NCBI GenBank assembly: GCA_964588305.1
Contig: CAZPOP010000014.1
Coordinates: 1 to 64,000, forward strand
DNA length: 64,000 nt
Direction of reading: 5' to 3'
Source of the DNA: SM1-73 sp964588305
GTDB taxonomy: Bacteria > Zixibacteria > MSB-5A5 > SM1-73
Position 1 is the first letter of the stretch. Every line of letters starts with the position of its first letter. Below the pieces are notes generated by a model, which searched no databases, was not told where the DNA came from, and was given only the letters and a program-made list of their open reading frames with translations. Made by a program: the position numbers and the translations under genes. Shown here piece by piece: positions 34,991 through 44,116 of the stretch.

Positions 34991-37873
34991 ATGAAAAACC
35001 CCGATAGAAGGATTGACCACATTGAGTCTTTGGCGGCGGCTAAAGACTTCGAAAAGGCGAAGGCGGAGTTAGAAAAACTGAAGAAGGGAAAGGCGGGGCT
35101 CTCCGCACACGAAGGTGAGGTATATTATCTGGAGAGCCTCATTCTGCATGGCCAAACTCGATATCAGGAAGCTTTAGAAAAGGCCCAAAAAGCTTACCGG
35201 GTTCTCAAGCTAACCTCCAGACATAGAAACATTGCCCAAGTGCAGCATCTCTTGGGCAATATTTTTATCGCCCTGGGAGATCTGAAAAAGGCACAGGTCG
35301 AAATCAGAGATGCTCTGGCTTCTTATCGCCGAGTGGGCGATGAGCGAGGATTGGCTAATGCCCAAAACAAATTGGCTCAAATATTCTTCATCCGATCCGA
35401 CTACGATCGGGCCATCGAGTCCTTGAAGGAAGCCACAGAGCACGTCAGAAAGACAAAGAATCATGGGCCCATGCTGGGACGGGTTTTTGGCAACCTGGGA
35501 AGAATCCATCTTCTTTCAGGTGAATGGACCAAGGCGCAGAAGTACTTCCGGGATGCCATCAAGCAGAACGAGATAGCCGAGAACCAAACCAGCATATGCC
35601 GAAATCTGCTTTCCCTCGGATATATAGCTCAGTTACAACGGAAATTCAAACAGGCGCATGATTCTTACCAAAAGGCGTACGGCATCATTCAGAAGAAGGG
35701 GTTAAAGAGGGAAAAAGCCATATATCACGAATACTCCGGGGAACTGGCTTTGGAACAGGGAGACTTTGACGAGGCTTCTCGGCACCTCTCGGAGGCCATT
35801 CAGGCAGGCGAGGAGATCGCCCCCAAAAGCAGCCTGGTTTGTCAATCTTACCGTATTCTGGCACAGCTTCACGTCAATACGGGTAAACTTGACTTGGCGG
35901 AAAGCTCCTGCCAGAGGTCTCTTGAGGTTTCAAAATCTCTGGGTGAGAGATTAGAGGAAGGGATAGTTTATCGAATCCTGGGCGAAATCTATGCTCTGAG
36001 GAACAACAAAAAGCTATCATCAGACTACTTCAATTCAAGCATTTCCTGTCTGCAGAAGATCGGGAGTAGATTCGAATTAGCCAGGGTTTATCTTGGGGCG
36101 GGGAGCGCGGAGGTGTTGGAACCTCAAGATGCATTGGATCTTCTGAAAAAAGCAAAAAGGGTATTTAAGGACCTGAAGCTAGATTATTATCTGGGGTTGG
36201 GCGAATTTGCCCTAGCCAAGGCTGAATTTCAACACGGAGATTACGATAGAAGCGTAGAGTTCTTAAACAGGTGTGAGAATCTGTTCAAGGGACTGAGAGC
36301 CGAAGATCCCCTGGCGGAGCAGATATTATCCGAAATCTCCAGTTTCCGTCTGATCCTGGAGAAGGCACTTTCCGAAAAGAGCCTCTCTTTTGAAAACCAA
36401 TACAACGTCTTCAAGAGGTTCTTATCCGAGATCGAATACCAAGGCATTCAGGATGAGGGGATCAACCAAAGTCTGGGGACTCTGGCCAAGAGGATTCAAG
36501 CTGATCGGGGTTTAATTCTCCTGGAAGATGGGGAGGAGAAAAACCTTTCGCTGGCCTCTGCGTTCAACCCCTACGAGAGGGAAAAGACTGACCAGATCAT
36601 AGCCAGCCTACGTGAACATCTCTCCGATAATGTTTTCACTGAGCCCATCATCTCGACCACCGGTAAGTCGGGCCTGTTCTCCGAGAATGGCATGAAAATC
36701 GGCAGCCTTTTGGTCATCCCTCTTAGAGCGGGAGAGGATGTTAAAGGGATTTTGTACCTGAGCCGGGACAAAAACGGAGTTCCTACAAGATCCTTTGGGC
36801 AGAATGAGCTTAATCTGGCGGTAGCTTTCGCAGACATAATAACTCTGGAGCTGACCGAAAGTGAGAATAAGAAGCTGGAGCAGGAGAACCTGAGCTTGAA
36901 GGCCCAGTTGAAGGAGAAATCTGCCTTCTCCAACATCGTCACCCAGAACCCGGAGATGCAGGAGATTCTGTGGAGGCTTTCCCAGGTCAAAGACACCAAC
37001 CTTTCCATCCTCCTGGAAGGAGAAACCGGAACAGGGAAGGATCAGATTGCTAAGGCCATTCATTATAACAGCGATCGGAAGAACAAGAAGTTCGTGGCGG
37101 TCAACTGTGCCGCTCTGCCCGAGGCGCTTTTGGAAAATGAGCTTTTCGGACACAGAAAGGGTGCTTATACGGGGGCTTCGCAGGATAAGAACGGTCTTTT
37201 GGAGGAAGCGGATGGGGGCACGGTGTATCTGGATGAAGCCACCGGCATCAGCCTCACCACCCAGATAAAGCTCTTGAGAGCCTTGGAAGACAAGGAGATA
37301 ACGCGGCTGGGTGAGACCAAGCCAAGAAAGATCGACATCCGGGTGATTTCCTCCACCAGCCAGAGTGTGAAAGAGCAGATCGAAAAAGGACAGTTCCGCA
37401 AGGATCTGTTCTTCCGCCTGAACACCATGCACGTCAAATTGCCTCCTTTAAGGCAGAGAAGGGAAGACATTCCTCTTCTGGTTAAGCACTTCATCAACAA
37501 GTTCTTACCGGAGGATGAATCCGGACCTTCCGAGCTTTCGGCCGCTACAATGGAGCTTTTGACCAGCTACGACTGGCCAGGCAACATCCGGGAGCTGGAG
37601 AACGAGGTCAAGAGGCTGGTGGTCATAAAAGGAGGGGAGTCCATTGTGGCCTCTGACATTCTTTCGGAAAAATTCGGTGCCAAAGAAGACGTGAATTTGC
37701 AGAGCCTTTCGCTGTACGAGCGAGTGGCTTTGCTTGAGAGGCAGCAGATATTGAGGGCTTTGGTGGAGAATAACTGGGTGAAGAAGGCTGCCGCTTCCTC
37801 TCTGCGCATTCCCGAATCCTCGTTGAGATTCAAGATCAAGCAGCACAAGATAAAAATACCCACTAACGCATAA
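34991..37873 (+). CDS. TPR-GAF-sigma54 AAA+ transcriptional activator
   Basis: The 960-aa protein has about ten TPR units (residues 1-440), a GAF-like domain (about 470-620), a short coiled segment, then a sigma54-interacting AAA+ domain (about 645-870). This domain carries Walker A GETGTGKD at 677-684, the sigma54 contact loop GAYTGA at 724-729 and Walker B VYLDEA near 748. A Fis-type helix-turn-helix ends the protein (about 915-955). It should activate sigma54 promoters in response to a ligand or to protein partners bound by the TPR array. Tyr in the GAFTGA loop is a tolerated variant. rpoN is not in the window. A strong terminator follows. Confidence 0.9.
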   Translation: MKNPDRRIDHIESLAAAKDFEKAKAELEKLKKGKAGLSAHEGEVYYLESLILHGQTRYQEALEKAQKAYRVLKLTSRHRNIAQVQHLLGNIFIALGDLKKAQVEIRDALASYRRVGDERGLANAQNKLAQIFFIRSDYDRAIESLKEATEHVRKTKNHGPMLGRVFGNLGRIHLLSGEWTKAQKYFRDAIKQNEIAENQTSICRNLLSLGYIAQLQRKFKQAHDSYQKAYGIIQKKGLKREKAIYHEYSGELALEQGDFDEASRHLSEAIQAGEEIAPKSSLVCQSYRILAQLHVNTGKLDLAESSCQRSLEVSKSLGERLEEGIVYRILGEIYALRNNKKLSSDYFNSSISCLQKIGSRFELARVYLGAGSAEVLEPQDALDLLKKAKRVFKDLKLDYYLGLGEFALAKAEFQHGDYDRSVEFLNRCENLFKGLRAEDPLAEQILSEISSFRLILEKALSEKSLSFENQYNVFKRFLSEIEYQGIQDEGINQSLGTLAKRIQADRGLILLEDGEEKNLSLASAFNPYEREKTDQIIASLREHLSDNVFTEPIISTTGKSGLFSENGMKIGSLLVIPLRAGEDVKGILYLSRDKNGVPTRSFGQNELNLAVAFADIITLELTESENKKLEQENLSLKAQLKEKSAFSNIVTQNPEMQEILWRLSQVKDTNLSILLEGETGTGKDQIAKAIHYNSDRKNKKFVAVNCAALPEALLENELFGHRKGAYTGASQDKNGLLEEADGGTVYLDEATGISLTTQIKLLRALEDKEITRLGETKPRKIDIRVISSTSQSVKEQIEKGQFRKDLFFRLNTMHVKLPPLRQRREDIPLLVKHFINKFLPEDESGPSELSAATMELLTSYDWPGNIRELENEVKRLVVIKGGESIVASDILSEKFGAKEDVNLQSLSLYERVALLERQQILRALVENNWVKKAAASSLRIPESSLRFKIKQHKIKIPTNA

Positions 37874-37897
37874 AAACCGAATTCGCGGAAATAGAAC

Positions 37898-37943
37898 GCC
37901 ACCCTCGCCCCGTCTGGGGGATCTTCGATGGGTGGCTTTTTTT
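37898..37943 (+). terminator. Rho-independent terminator after the sigma54 activator
   Basis: A 7-bp stem GCCACCC/GGGTGGC with an inner CCCC/GGGG pairing is followed by seven T. Confidence 0.8.
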
Positions 37944-38026
37944 GTTTAGCGGCGGGGCCGCTCCGAAAGGCGGGTTGCGGGTAGTCTTGGGGAGGTTAGG
38001 CAGAATAGAATTCTTGTAAAAAACAC

Positions 38027-38055
38027 TTGACAAGGCTTTAGGAATTGCCTACACT
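38027..38055 (+). promoter_or_regulatory. Sigma70-type promoter for the TolB-like gene
   Basis: TTGACA at 38027-38032 and TACACT at 38050-38055 are 17 bp apart. A 9-bp hairpin ATCCTGCTC/GAGCAGGAT (38111-38132) sits in the leader just before the ribosome-binding site and could affect translation. Confidence 0.65.
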
Positions 38056-38146
38056 GACCCTTAGAGATTTCCAATTATTATCGACAACTGAGATTTAACC
38101 TTTAAACGTGATCCTGCTCATACGAGCAGGATAAGGAGAAGAGATA

Positions 38147-39190
38147 ATGAGAAGCAGAAACCTAATTATCGGTTTGGTGTGTTTTCTGATTGTGGTTGTC
38201 GTTCTGTCAATGAGCACCAAAAGCGAAAAGCCAGAGGAGATGCCACTTTATGAGCCGGTTTTGATTGGCACAGGGGGCGATCCTCATTGGTCACCGGATG
38301 GAACTAAATTAGCCTACGTGTATAAGAACGCACTGTATGTAGCGAATGCAGATGGCACCGGAGAACGCTTGAAAGTGGGGGAGCTTCCGAAGTCGACTCA
38401 GGGTTTTGTCTGGGTGGATTCAACGCAGTTTATTCTCTGGGAATATGAGAGAAGAAGAATAGAGGGAAAGGGTTGGGAGAAAATCAAGAGGATAAAGAGC
38501 GTCAGAACTGGTGGAACGATTGAGTCCATAGTAGAGGCTGAAACCTCGAAAGGTGATTTTTACATAAGCTCGCCCTTAGTGTTGAATGATGGAACAGTGG
38601 GATACTATGGGGCACGGATTTCGGAAGGGAAAGTACTTGAAGAACAAAAGACTTTCAGAATAATAAAACCGGGGAAGTTGGCACCGGATTCCGCACTAGA
38701 ACAAATGAGGGCAACTACCAGCGGGCATGGGTCAATTCTTTCAGGAGATCTCCAGCTTGAAAGCGTAGATGGGACTGTGAGAAAGAGAATTACCTCAGGC
38801 AAGTCATATTCCTTTCCGGTACTCTCTCCAGATGGAACCAAAATTCTTGCCAACTTATATGTGGTGGACTTGGATGGGAGCGAGACGCGCGTGGCGGAAC
38901 TAGGCGTTGACACGGCTGACATCTCAGAGAGTCCGATGGGTGGGACATGGTCTCCAGACAGCAAAAGAATAGCTTACACGCGAAGTATGGTAAGGATTCT
39001 CGACCAGGACGGGCAGATTATGAAGACTATTGCGAGCGAAATTCGCATAGTGAATGCAGACGGCACCGGTCGTCAAGTCATTGACATCCCTGACATGCTT
39101 GAAGCGAATCCCGTGTGGTCACCGGATGGGACGCGGATTGCTTTCATTGATGGGAAAACTTCCCAGATATATGTAATGAGAATAAGATGA
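38147..39190 (+). CDS. TolB-like propeller protein, membrane-anchored
   Basis: The 347-aa protein has one N-terminal hydrophobic segment (about 5-23), then WD40/PD40-type repeats: PHWSPDGTKLAYV, FPVLSPDGTKILA, GTWSPDSKRIAY and PVWSPDGTRIAF. The DPP/TolB-like beta-propeller would lie in the periplasm. No enzyme domain is attached. AAGGAG precedes the ATG. It is followed after 38 bases by the interrupted amidase gene. Confidence 0.75.
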   Translation: MRSRNLIIGLVCFLIVVVVLSMSTKSEKPEEMPLYEPVLIGTGGDPHWSPDGTKLAYVYKNALYVANADGTGERLKVGELPKSTQGFVWVDSTQFILWEYERRRIEGKGWEKIKRIKSVRTGGTIESIVEAETSKGDFYISSPLVLNDGTVGYYGARISEGKVLEEQKTFRIIKPGKLAPDSALEQMRATTSGHGSILSGDLQLESVDGTVRKRITSGKSYSFPVLSPDGTKILANLYVVDLDGSETRVAELGVDTADISESPMGGTWSPDSKRIAYTRSMVRILDQDGQIMKTIASEIRIVNADGTGRQVIDIPDMLEANPVWSPDGTRIAFIDGKTSQIYVMRIR

Positions 39191-39228
39191 ACAGGCGTAA
39201 AGAATTTTCCGAATTAGAGGGGTGAAAG

Positions 39229-41355
39229 ATGAGAAGAATAATTATGGTTTGGATGGTGATTTTCGGAATCGCTTCAGCCGCCGAACTAGCAAATGCCATT
39301 GGCGAGTATATCTGTATTGACCCCGGACATGGCGGGCCGGGTGCCTCCTAATACGGACCTAATGGTGATGGACACGGCTCACATGGACCTGTTTATAATC
39401 TGTCCGAACAATGGGTAAATCTTCAAGTAGCCCTTGAGTGCAGTACTTTGTTGGATGGTATGGGTCAGTTCTATAACATAATTATGACCCGTCGGACTGA
39501 AGAAGCCGAGAATCTGAGTTGGCAGTACGGATATGAATACACCATGTGGGAACGTGCCCAGATGGCGAATTATGGTGGCTTATTTAATGATCCTGTAGAT
39601 GCTTTCGTTTCAATTCATCATAATGGCTACACGCCCTATCCCGGCTCACAAGGAACAGAGGTGTGGTGGAGTTCTATACCAGAAACAGACAGCGTTTATG
39701 ATCGGGCATATACTGATTCCACTCTAGCCATGAAGACTCAATTCAGGATTCTGAATACTTGGCTTTACAATGATCGATGTGCTTATGCCCGGGCACCGAT
39801 AGGAACACCGACCTGTGACGGGGAATACTGCTGTAATCACTGCTGCGTTCGACAGGGCAGCTACCCAGATTACACTTGGGACTGCTGCTGGGAGGCAGGT
39901 TTTCCCGATAGCCTTAGGGGATAGCTCTACTTTGTCTTGCGCAACACAAAGGCTCCCGCGGCTCTTTCGGAGGCGTCGAATCTCAAGGATACGCTGGAGG
40001 AACTCTGGTTCGCTGTGGGAGACCTTCACATAAACCAGGAGGCAGATGCCATCAACTGGGCAATATTTAGCTACTTCACGAACGAAGGTATCGCCATCGT
40101 GAGGAACGGTTATGCGGGAGGGACCGGGGGAGAAGTGATTGTTTCCAAGTATGAAGACTATGAATGTTATGACACGGATACCGTGACCTCGCCTTATACC
40201 ACCTGTTGGACACGCTGGGAAGCTTATTGTCTGGAAGCCATCAGCCCACAGTGGATCGATGGCCACCAGCGTACTTTTGACCACTGGGCACATCTTAATT
40301 TCTTGAATGAGCCCGATGAAATCTATTACGATCCGTTCTGGATAATCGGCGTTCAATTGTTTGAGGATTATCACAAATACGTGGCCTATTTTTCCGGCGG
40401 TCCTTATTCAGCAGGAGTTGTTTGTCCTTATGGTCCGGAGACCTGGCATGTGGCGGAACAGGAGACCATTAGGTGGAATGTTTCGATGGGGGCGGATTCA
40501 AGTACCTGGGTTTATGTGTATTTGGATAGGAATAGCGGTAATGATGGGTATCCTGAATATCTGGGCTGTCGAGAGGCGAAATTGGTGAATTATCTCCCCT
40601 GGACGGTGACCGGACCAGTATCTGCACACTGTAAGATGAAAGTAGTGGCTGAGGACGTGGCGGGCAACTCTTCCTGGGATGTGTCTGATTTTGATTTCAA
40701 CATAACTGGGGAAGGAAACAACCATCCGCTCATCGACGGGCATTTGCAATGCAAGTATCCTCGTGAACAGTGCAATGAATGCCTGAATTGGGGAGACGCT
40801 CTTTGGCTGGAGATCGAAGCACATGATCCGGACGGTGATTCCATATATTATGAATGGTACACCCTTTCACTGCCGTCTCCGGGGCATTTCGGGAATGGAT
40901 ATGACACCATGACCACGACGGAAAACTGCGTGGAGTACTTCGCTCCTGCCAAGGCCAAAGCTGATGAGACAGGACCATTTAGCGTTTTCCTGAAGGTGAC
41001 GGTTGTAGATGTTCGCGGGGGTTCGAACGATACCACCGGCTGGCTGGGGCTGTATGACCCTGGAACGAGCTGCATTTGCGGGGATGTTTTACCAAACGGC
41101 ACCGTAGATTCAGGTGACGTAATACGCCTCATCGGTTACGTGTTTCTTGGGGAGTCTCCCCCTCCGGACCCAATAGAAAGATGCGATGTGAATAATGACT
41201 GTATAATAAATTCAGGTGATGTTGTAAGGCTGATAGATCGTGTTTTCCTGGGCGTCAGTCAATGTGTATGCGGTTGGATTTGTCCGCCCGAATCTCCGAG
41301 TTCTTCTCCTGTTGCATCGGGAGTTCGTAGTTCCGGTGCTTTGCCTAACAGATAG
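39229..41355 (+). pseudogene. N-acetylmuramoyl-L-alanine amidase with dockerin-like tail, interrupted by two in-frame stops
   Basis: One reading frame of 709 codons runs from the ATG at 39229 (GAGGGGTGA upstream) to the stop at 41353-41355. It is broken only by TAA at 39349-39351 (codon 41) and TAG at 39922-39924 (codon 232), with no frameshift. It encodes a signal peptide and an Amidase_3 domain (IDPGHGG, NLSEQWVNLQVALE, FVSIHHNGY and, after the TAG, VLRNTKAPAALSE with the predicted catalytic Glu). Beta-sandwich regions follow, then a C-terminal dockerin-like double repeat (GTVDSGDVIRLIGYVFLG and IINSGDVVRLIDRVFLG). As it stands, no single product holds the whole active site. This is either a young pseudogene or a gene needing readthrough. 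Confidence 0.8.
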
Positions 41356-41376
41356 ACAATCTTCTTGTTGTGTCGG

Positions 41377-41400
41377 GTAGCTCTCCCGCCAGAGGCGGGA
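41377..41400 (+). repeat. GTAG-headed hairpin
   Basis: GTAG is followed by three bases and a 7-bp stem TCCCGCC/GGCGGGA with loop AGA. It resembles the GTAG-class REP elements but has a different loop. Further hairpins in this 716-base gap (41356-42071) are CCGCAGTC/GACTGCGG at 41513-41528 and CCGCA/TGCGG near 41593-41607. Confidence 0.45.
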
Positions 41401-41773
41401 TCGCAACCTCATTTGAGTCAAATGACTAACCTATAACTTGCTTGTCTTCGGTACTAAGGCAGGATAATGATCCAGCGGAGCAGTCAGAATCGTGTCAACC
41501 TGCCCGATTTTCCCGCAGTCGACTGCGGTCTGCGTAATCCCCTGTTAAAGAAGATGTTAGGAAATCAGGCTTAAGATAGTGAAATACCTCACCGCAGAAT
41601 ATTGCGGTAATGAGAATTGCCAGCTTTCTTTCCGGTTTTGCCCCTGTGTGGTATCTTCTGAAAACACAATAACTTAACGAGCTTGATTGGGCTGATATTC
41701 CTTATGGGAGGAACGGCACGGATTTTGTTGTATATGATAAATGTCATTCCCTTTCTTCACTTCTAAACTCCCC

Positions 41774-41820
41774 AAGCTTTGCCCGTTGGCCGTGAGGCGA
41801 GCGGGCGAAGCTTTTTTATT
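41774..41820 (+). terminator. Strong rho-independent terminator without an upstream gene
   Basis: A 12-bp stem, AAGCTTTGCCCG with CGGGCGAAGCTT (one T-G pair), encloses 16 bases and is followed by TTTTTATT. The nearest plus-strand gene end is 420 bases upstream, so the terminator may end an unrecognised small RNA. The 61-codon ORF over it is not convincing. Confidence 0.6.
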
Positions 41821-42071
41821 GGCTAACCGGTTTACAAAGAAGAGCTATAGCCAGATCGGTCTTCTCGATTCCGCTCCTCAACGATGTGCGCAGTGGTCAG
41901 GTCATTCCCTAACACAAACCAAATAATCTAAATTGAAAGGAATGATTCGGACGTATTAATCTTGTGCGACTGGGTGCACCTTGAGATTGGATCGGTCCGG
42001 GACGGATTCACCAGGATGGCTGTCTGCTTTGGCCTTTTAAACAAAGAGAATATGATTCCGATACATAATAT

Positions 42072-42902
42072 ATGAACCAGTACGGCTACAGAACCTTCAG
42101 CTTCGGGCCAGGGGGCATCTCCAAAGCGGTGAAATATCTGCTTTACGTGAATGCCGGGGTTTTCTTGCTGGAATTCCTCTGGGGAGCAGAGCTGATTCAC
42201 ATCTTCGGCTTAACACCAGCTATGGTGAAGCAGGGATTCATCTGGCAGATTTTCACCTATATGTTTCTGCACGGGGGCTTCTTTCATATTCTTTTCAATA
42301 TGTTCGCCTTGTGGATGTTCGGCTGTGAGATAGAAAGGGCTTGGGGAACCAGAGAATTCGTAAAATATTATTTCATCACCGGCGTGGGGGCAGGAATCTT
42401 GACCTTCCTTCTGTCCTTCAATTCGACCGTCCCCACCATTGGAGCGTCCGGGGCGATCTTCGGCGTCCTGGTTGCCTTTGCCATGATGTTTCCCGACAGA
42501 CCCATTTATCTGTATTTTCTTCTTCCCATAAAAGCCAAATACCTGGTAATTTTCTTTGCGGTGATCGAGCTTTTCGCATCCTTCCAACATACCTCGGATG
42601 GCATCGGGCACTTCGCGCATTTGGGCGGAATGGTCATCGGATATATTTACATAAAAAGCGACTGGAGAATCTTCCGATTTTTCCGTCTCTCCCGATACCT
42701 GGGATATCTGAAAGAGCTGAGATATAAGCGCAGGATGAAGGTGATAGACAAAAAAAGGGAGAGAGATCAGAGGCTTTTGGATAGAGTAGACCAAATTCTG
42801 GACAAAATAAACCAGGTTGGTTACGAGAATCTGACCAAAGAGGAGAAAAGAGCCTTAGAGGAAGCCAGTCAACTTTTGTCTCAAGAGTCCGAAAGAAAGT
42901 GA
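42072..42902 (+). CDS. Rhomboid-family intramembrane serine protease
   Basis: This 276-aa protein has six predicted membrane helices. The catalytic dyad is S126 in GASGAIFG and H183 in HFAHLGG; FHILFNM, with Asn76, also fits the rhomboid signature. The last 70 residues are a charged cytoplasmic extension (KKRERDQRLLDRVDQILDKI, then NLTKEEKRALEEASQLL). This tail is common in rhomboids of several candidate phyla. Substrates are unknown. No Shine-Dalgarno precedes the ATG, and a possible -10 (TATGAT, 42048) would give a very short leader. Confidence 0.9.
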   Translation: MNQYGYRTFSFGPGGISKAVKYLLYVNAGVFLLEFLWGAELIHIFGLTPAMVKQGFIWQIFTYMFLHGGFFHILFNMFALWMFGCEIERAWGTREFVKYYFITGVGAGILTFLLSFNSTVPTIGASGAIFGVLVAFAMMFPDRPIYLYFLLPIKAKYLVIFFAVIELFASFQHTSDGIGHFAHLGGMVIGYIYIKSDWRIFRFFRLSRYLGYLKELRYKRRMKVIDKKRERDQRLLDRVDQILDKINQVGYENLTKEEKRALEEASQLLSQESERK

Positions 42903-42968
42903 TGGATAACGAACGAAGGAATCTCCGTTCGTCATTCCTCATCCGTCCTTTAAGTGGGGGGAGAATTG

Positions 42969-43976
42969 GTGAACAAAAAGATATTGGTGGCTGACGACAG
43001 CCCTACCGTAAGAAGGGTGGCGGAGTCCTTGCTCAGAAAGCAGGGATACGAGGTTCTCTGTGCCGAGGACGGGGCCACCGCCTTAGGCCTGGTGAAAGCC
43101 AGTAAGCCGGATCTGATTTTTTGGGATGCTTCCTTGCCAATCCTAGATGGGCACGGTGTCTGTACGGAGCTGAAGGGAGATGACGAATTGAAAGAGACGC
43201 CGGTGATAGTCCTTTTAACCAAAGATCAGGTGGATAAAGAGAAGGAACTGAAGGAGGCCGGGGCGGATGCTTTTGCGGTAAAGCCCTTCAACCCCAAGCA
43301 AATACTGGAAAAAGTGCAAGAATTTCTGCACGGGGAGGGGCCTGATCTTAAGGATCAAACGCCAGCCGAACCGAAGAAGCAGCCTGCTGGTCCTGCAGAT
43401 AAACCAAGCATTGACAAAATCGAGGAGAGTTCGGTCTCATCTGAAGAGAAGAAAAAAACGGATGAATCTCTGGATATCATAGAGACCAGCGACTTCTTAG
43501 AGAATTTCAAGGCCAGTCTTTCCGCTTCAGAGGCAGCAGGGGATCACGGATTTGAGTGGTTCGTGTCTGAATTGAAGAAGGAACTGAAGGAAACCAAGGA
43601 GGCAGATCAAGGTGCCAAACCAGAAGCACAGGATGAGGCCAGTCCGGAGAAAATAGCTTCTCCGCCACAGAAGGATCTGGAAAAGAAAGAGGAGGACGAA
43701 AAAAAGGAAGAGGTGCTTCAACTCGACCAGGACCAAAAAGGATACGAAGACTTTTTAGGCGAATTGAAAGGAGAGTCAGAAGAAACAAAAGTCGAGGAAT
43801 TCATACTCCAGGAGGCGCCGCCTCTAGACTATGACAAGATGGTCGATGAATTGATAGAGAAGGTCTCCACAAAAATCGCCCAAGAGGTGGCAAAAAGAAT
43901 CGATCCGGATATTCTTAGAAAGACGCTTCAGGATGAAGTTGAGAAGTTAAAAAGAGAGGGAACGGAAACCGACTGA
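42969..43976 (+). CDS. Response regulator with long acidic tail
   Basis: This 335-aa protein has a receiver domain at 1-120 with D9-D10, phospho-acceptor D53 (IFWDASLP) and the conserved Lys in AVKPFNP. A low-complexity Glu/Lys/Ser/Pro region of about 165 residues follows. It ends in a C-terminal amphipathic helix (DKMVDELIEKVSTKIAQEVAKRI and onward). This resembles single-domain regulators of gliding or polarity systems that act by protein binding, with no DNA-binding or enzyme output domain. The GTG at 42969 is chosen because GGGGGAG precedes it. No histidine kinase is adjacent. Confidence 0.8.
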   Translation: MNKKILVADDSPTVRRVAESLLRKQGYEVLCAEDGATALGLVKASKPDLIFWDASLPILDGHGVCTELKGDDELKETPVIVLLTKDQVDKEKELKEAGADAFAVKPFNPKQILEKVQEFLHGEGPDLKDQTPAEPKKQPAGPADKPSIDKIEESSVSSEEKKKTDESLDIIETSDFLENFKASLSASEAAGDHGFEWFVSELKKELKETKEADQGAKPEAQDEASPEKIASPPQKDLEKKEEDEKKEEVLQLDQDQKGYEDFLGELKGESEETKVEEFILQEAPPLDYDKMVDELIEKVSTKIAQEVAKRIDPDILRKTLQDEVEKLKREGTETD

Positions 43977-44116
43977 AATCAAAACTGTGATAAGGTCGAC
44001 CAGGCACCTCATTAATATTGTCGTCCTTCGCGCAATCTCTCCTGCAAATTTTTCTCCCCAGGGTTCGTAGTTTAGGTTAACAACGTGTTTGCACCCACAT
44101 TGCTCCGGAGGAATGC

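Noticed and set aside
39229..41355. Genetic-code reassignment explaining the in-frame stops
   Set aside because: TAA, TAG and TGA all end other intact genes here, and the broken genes contain different stops, so a single reassignment does not fit.
41741..41926. 61-codon plus-strand ORF
   Set aside because: It overlaps a strong terminator hairpin and has no ribosome-binding site.
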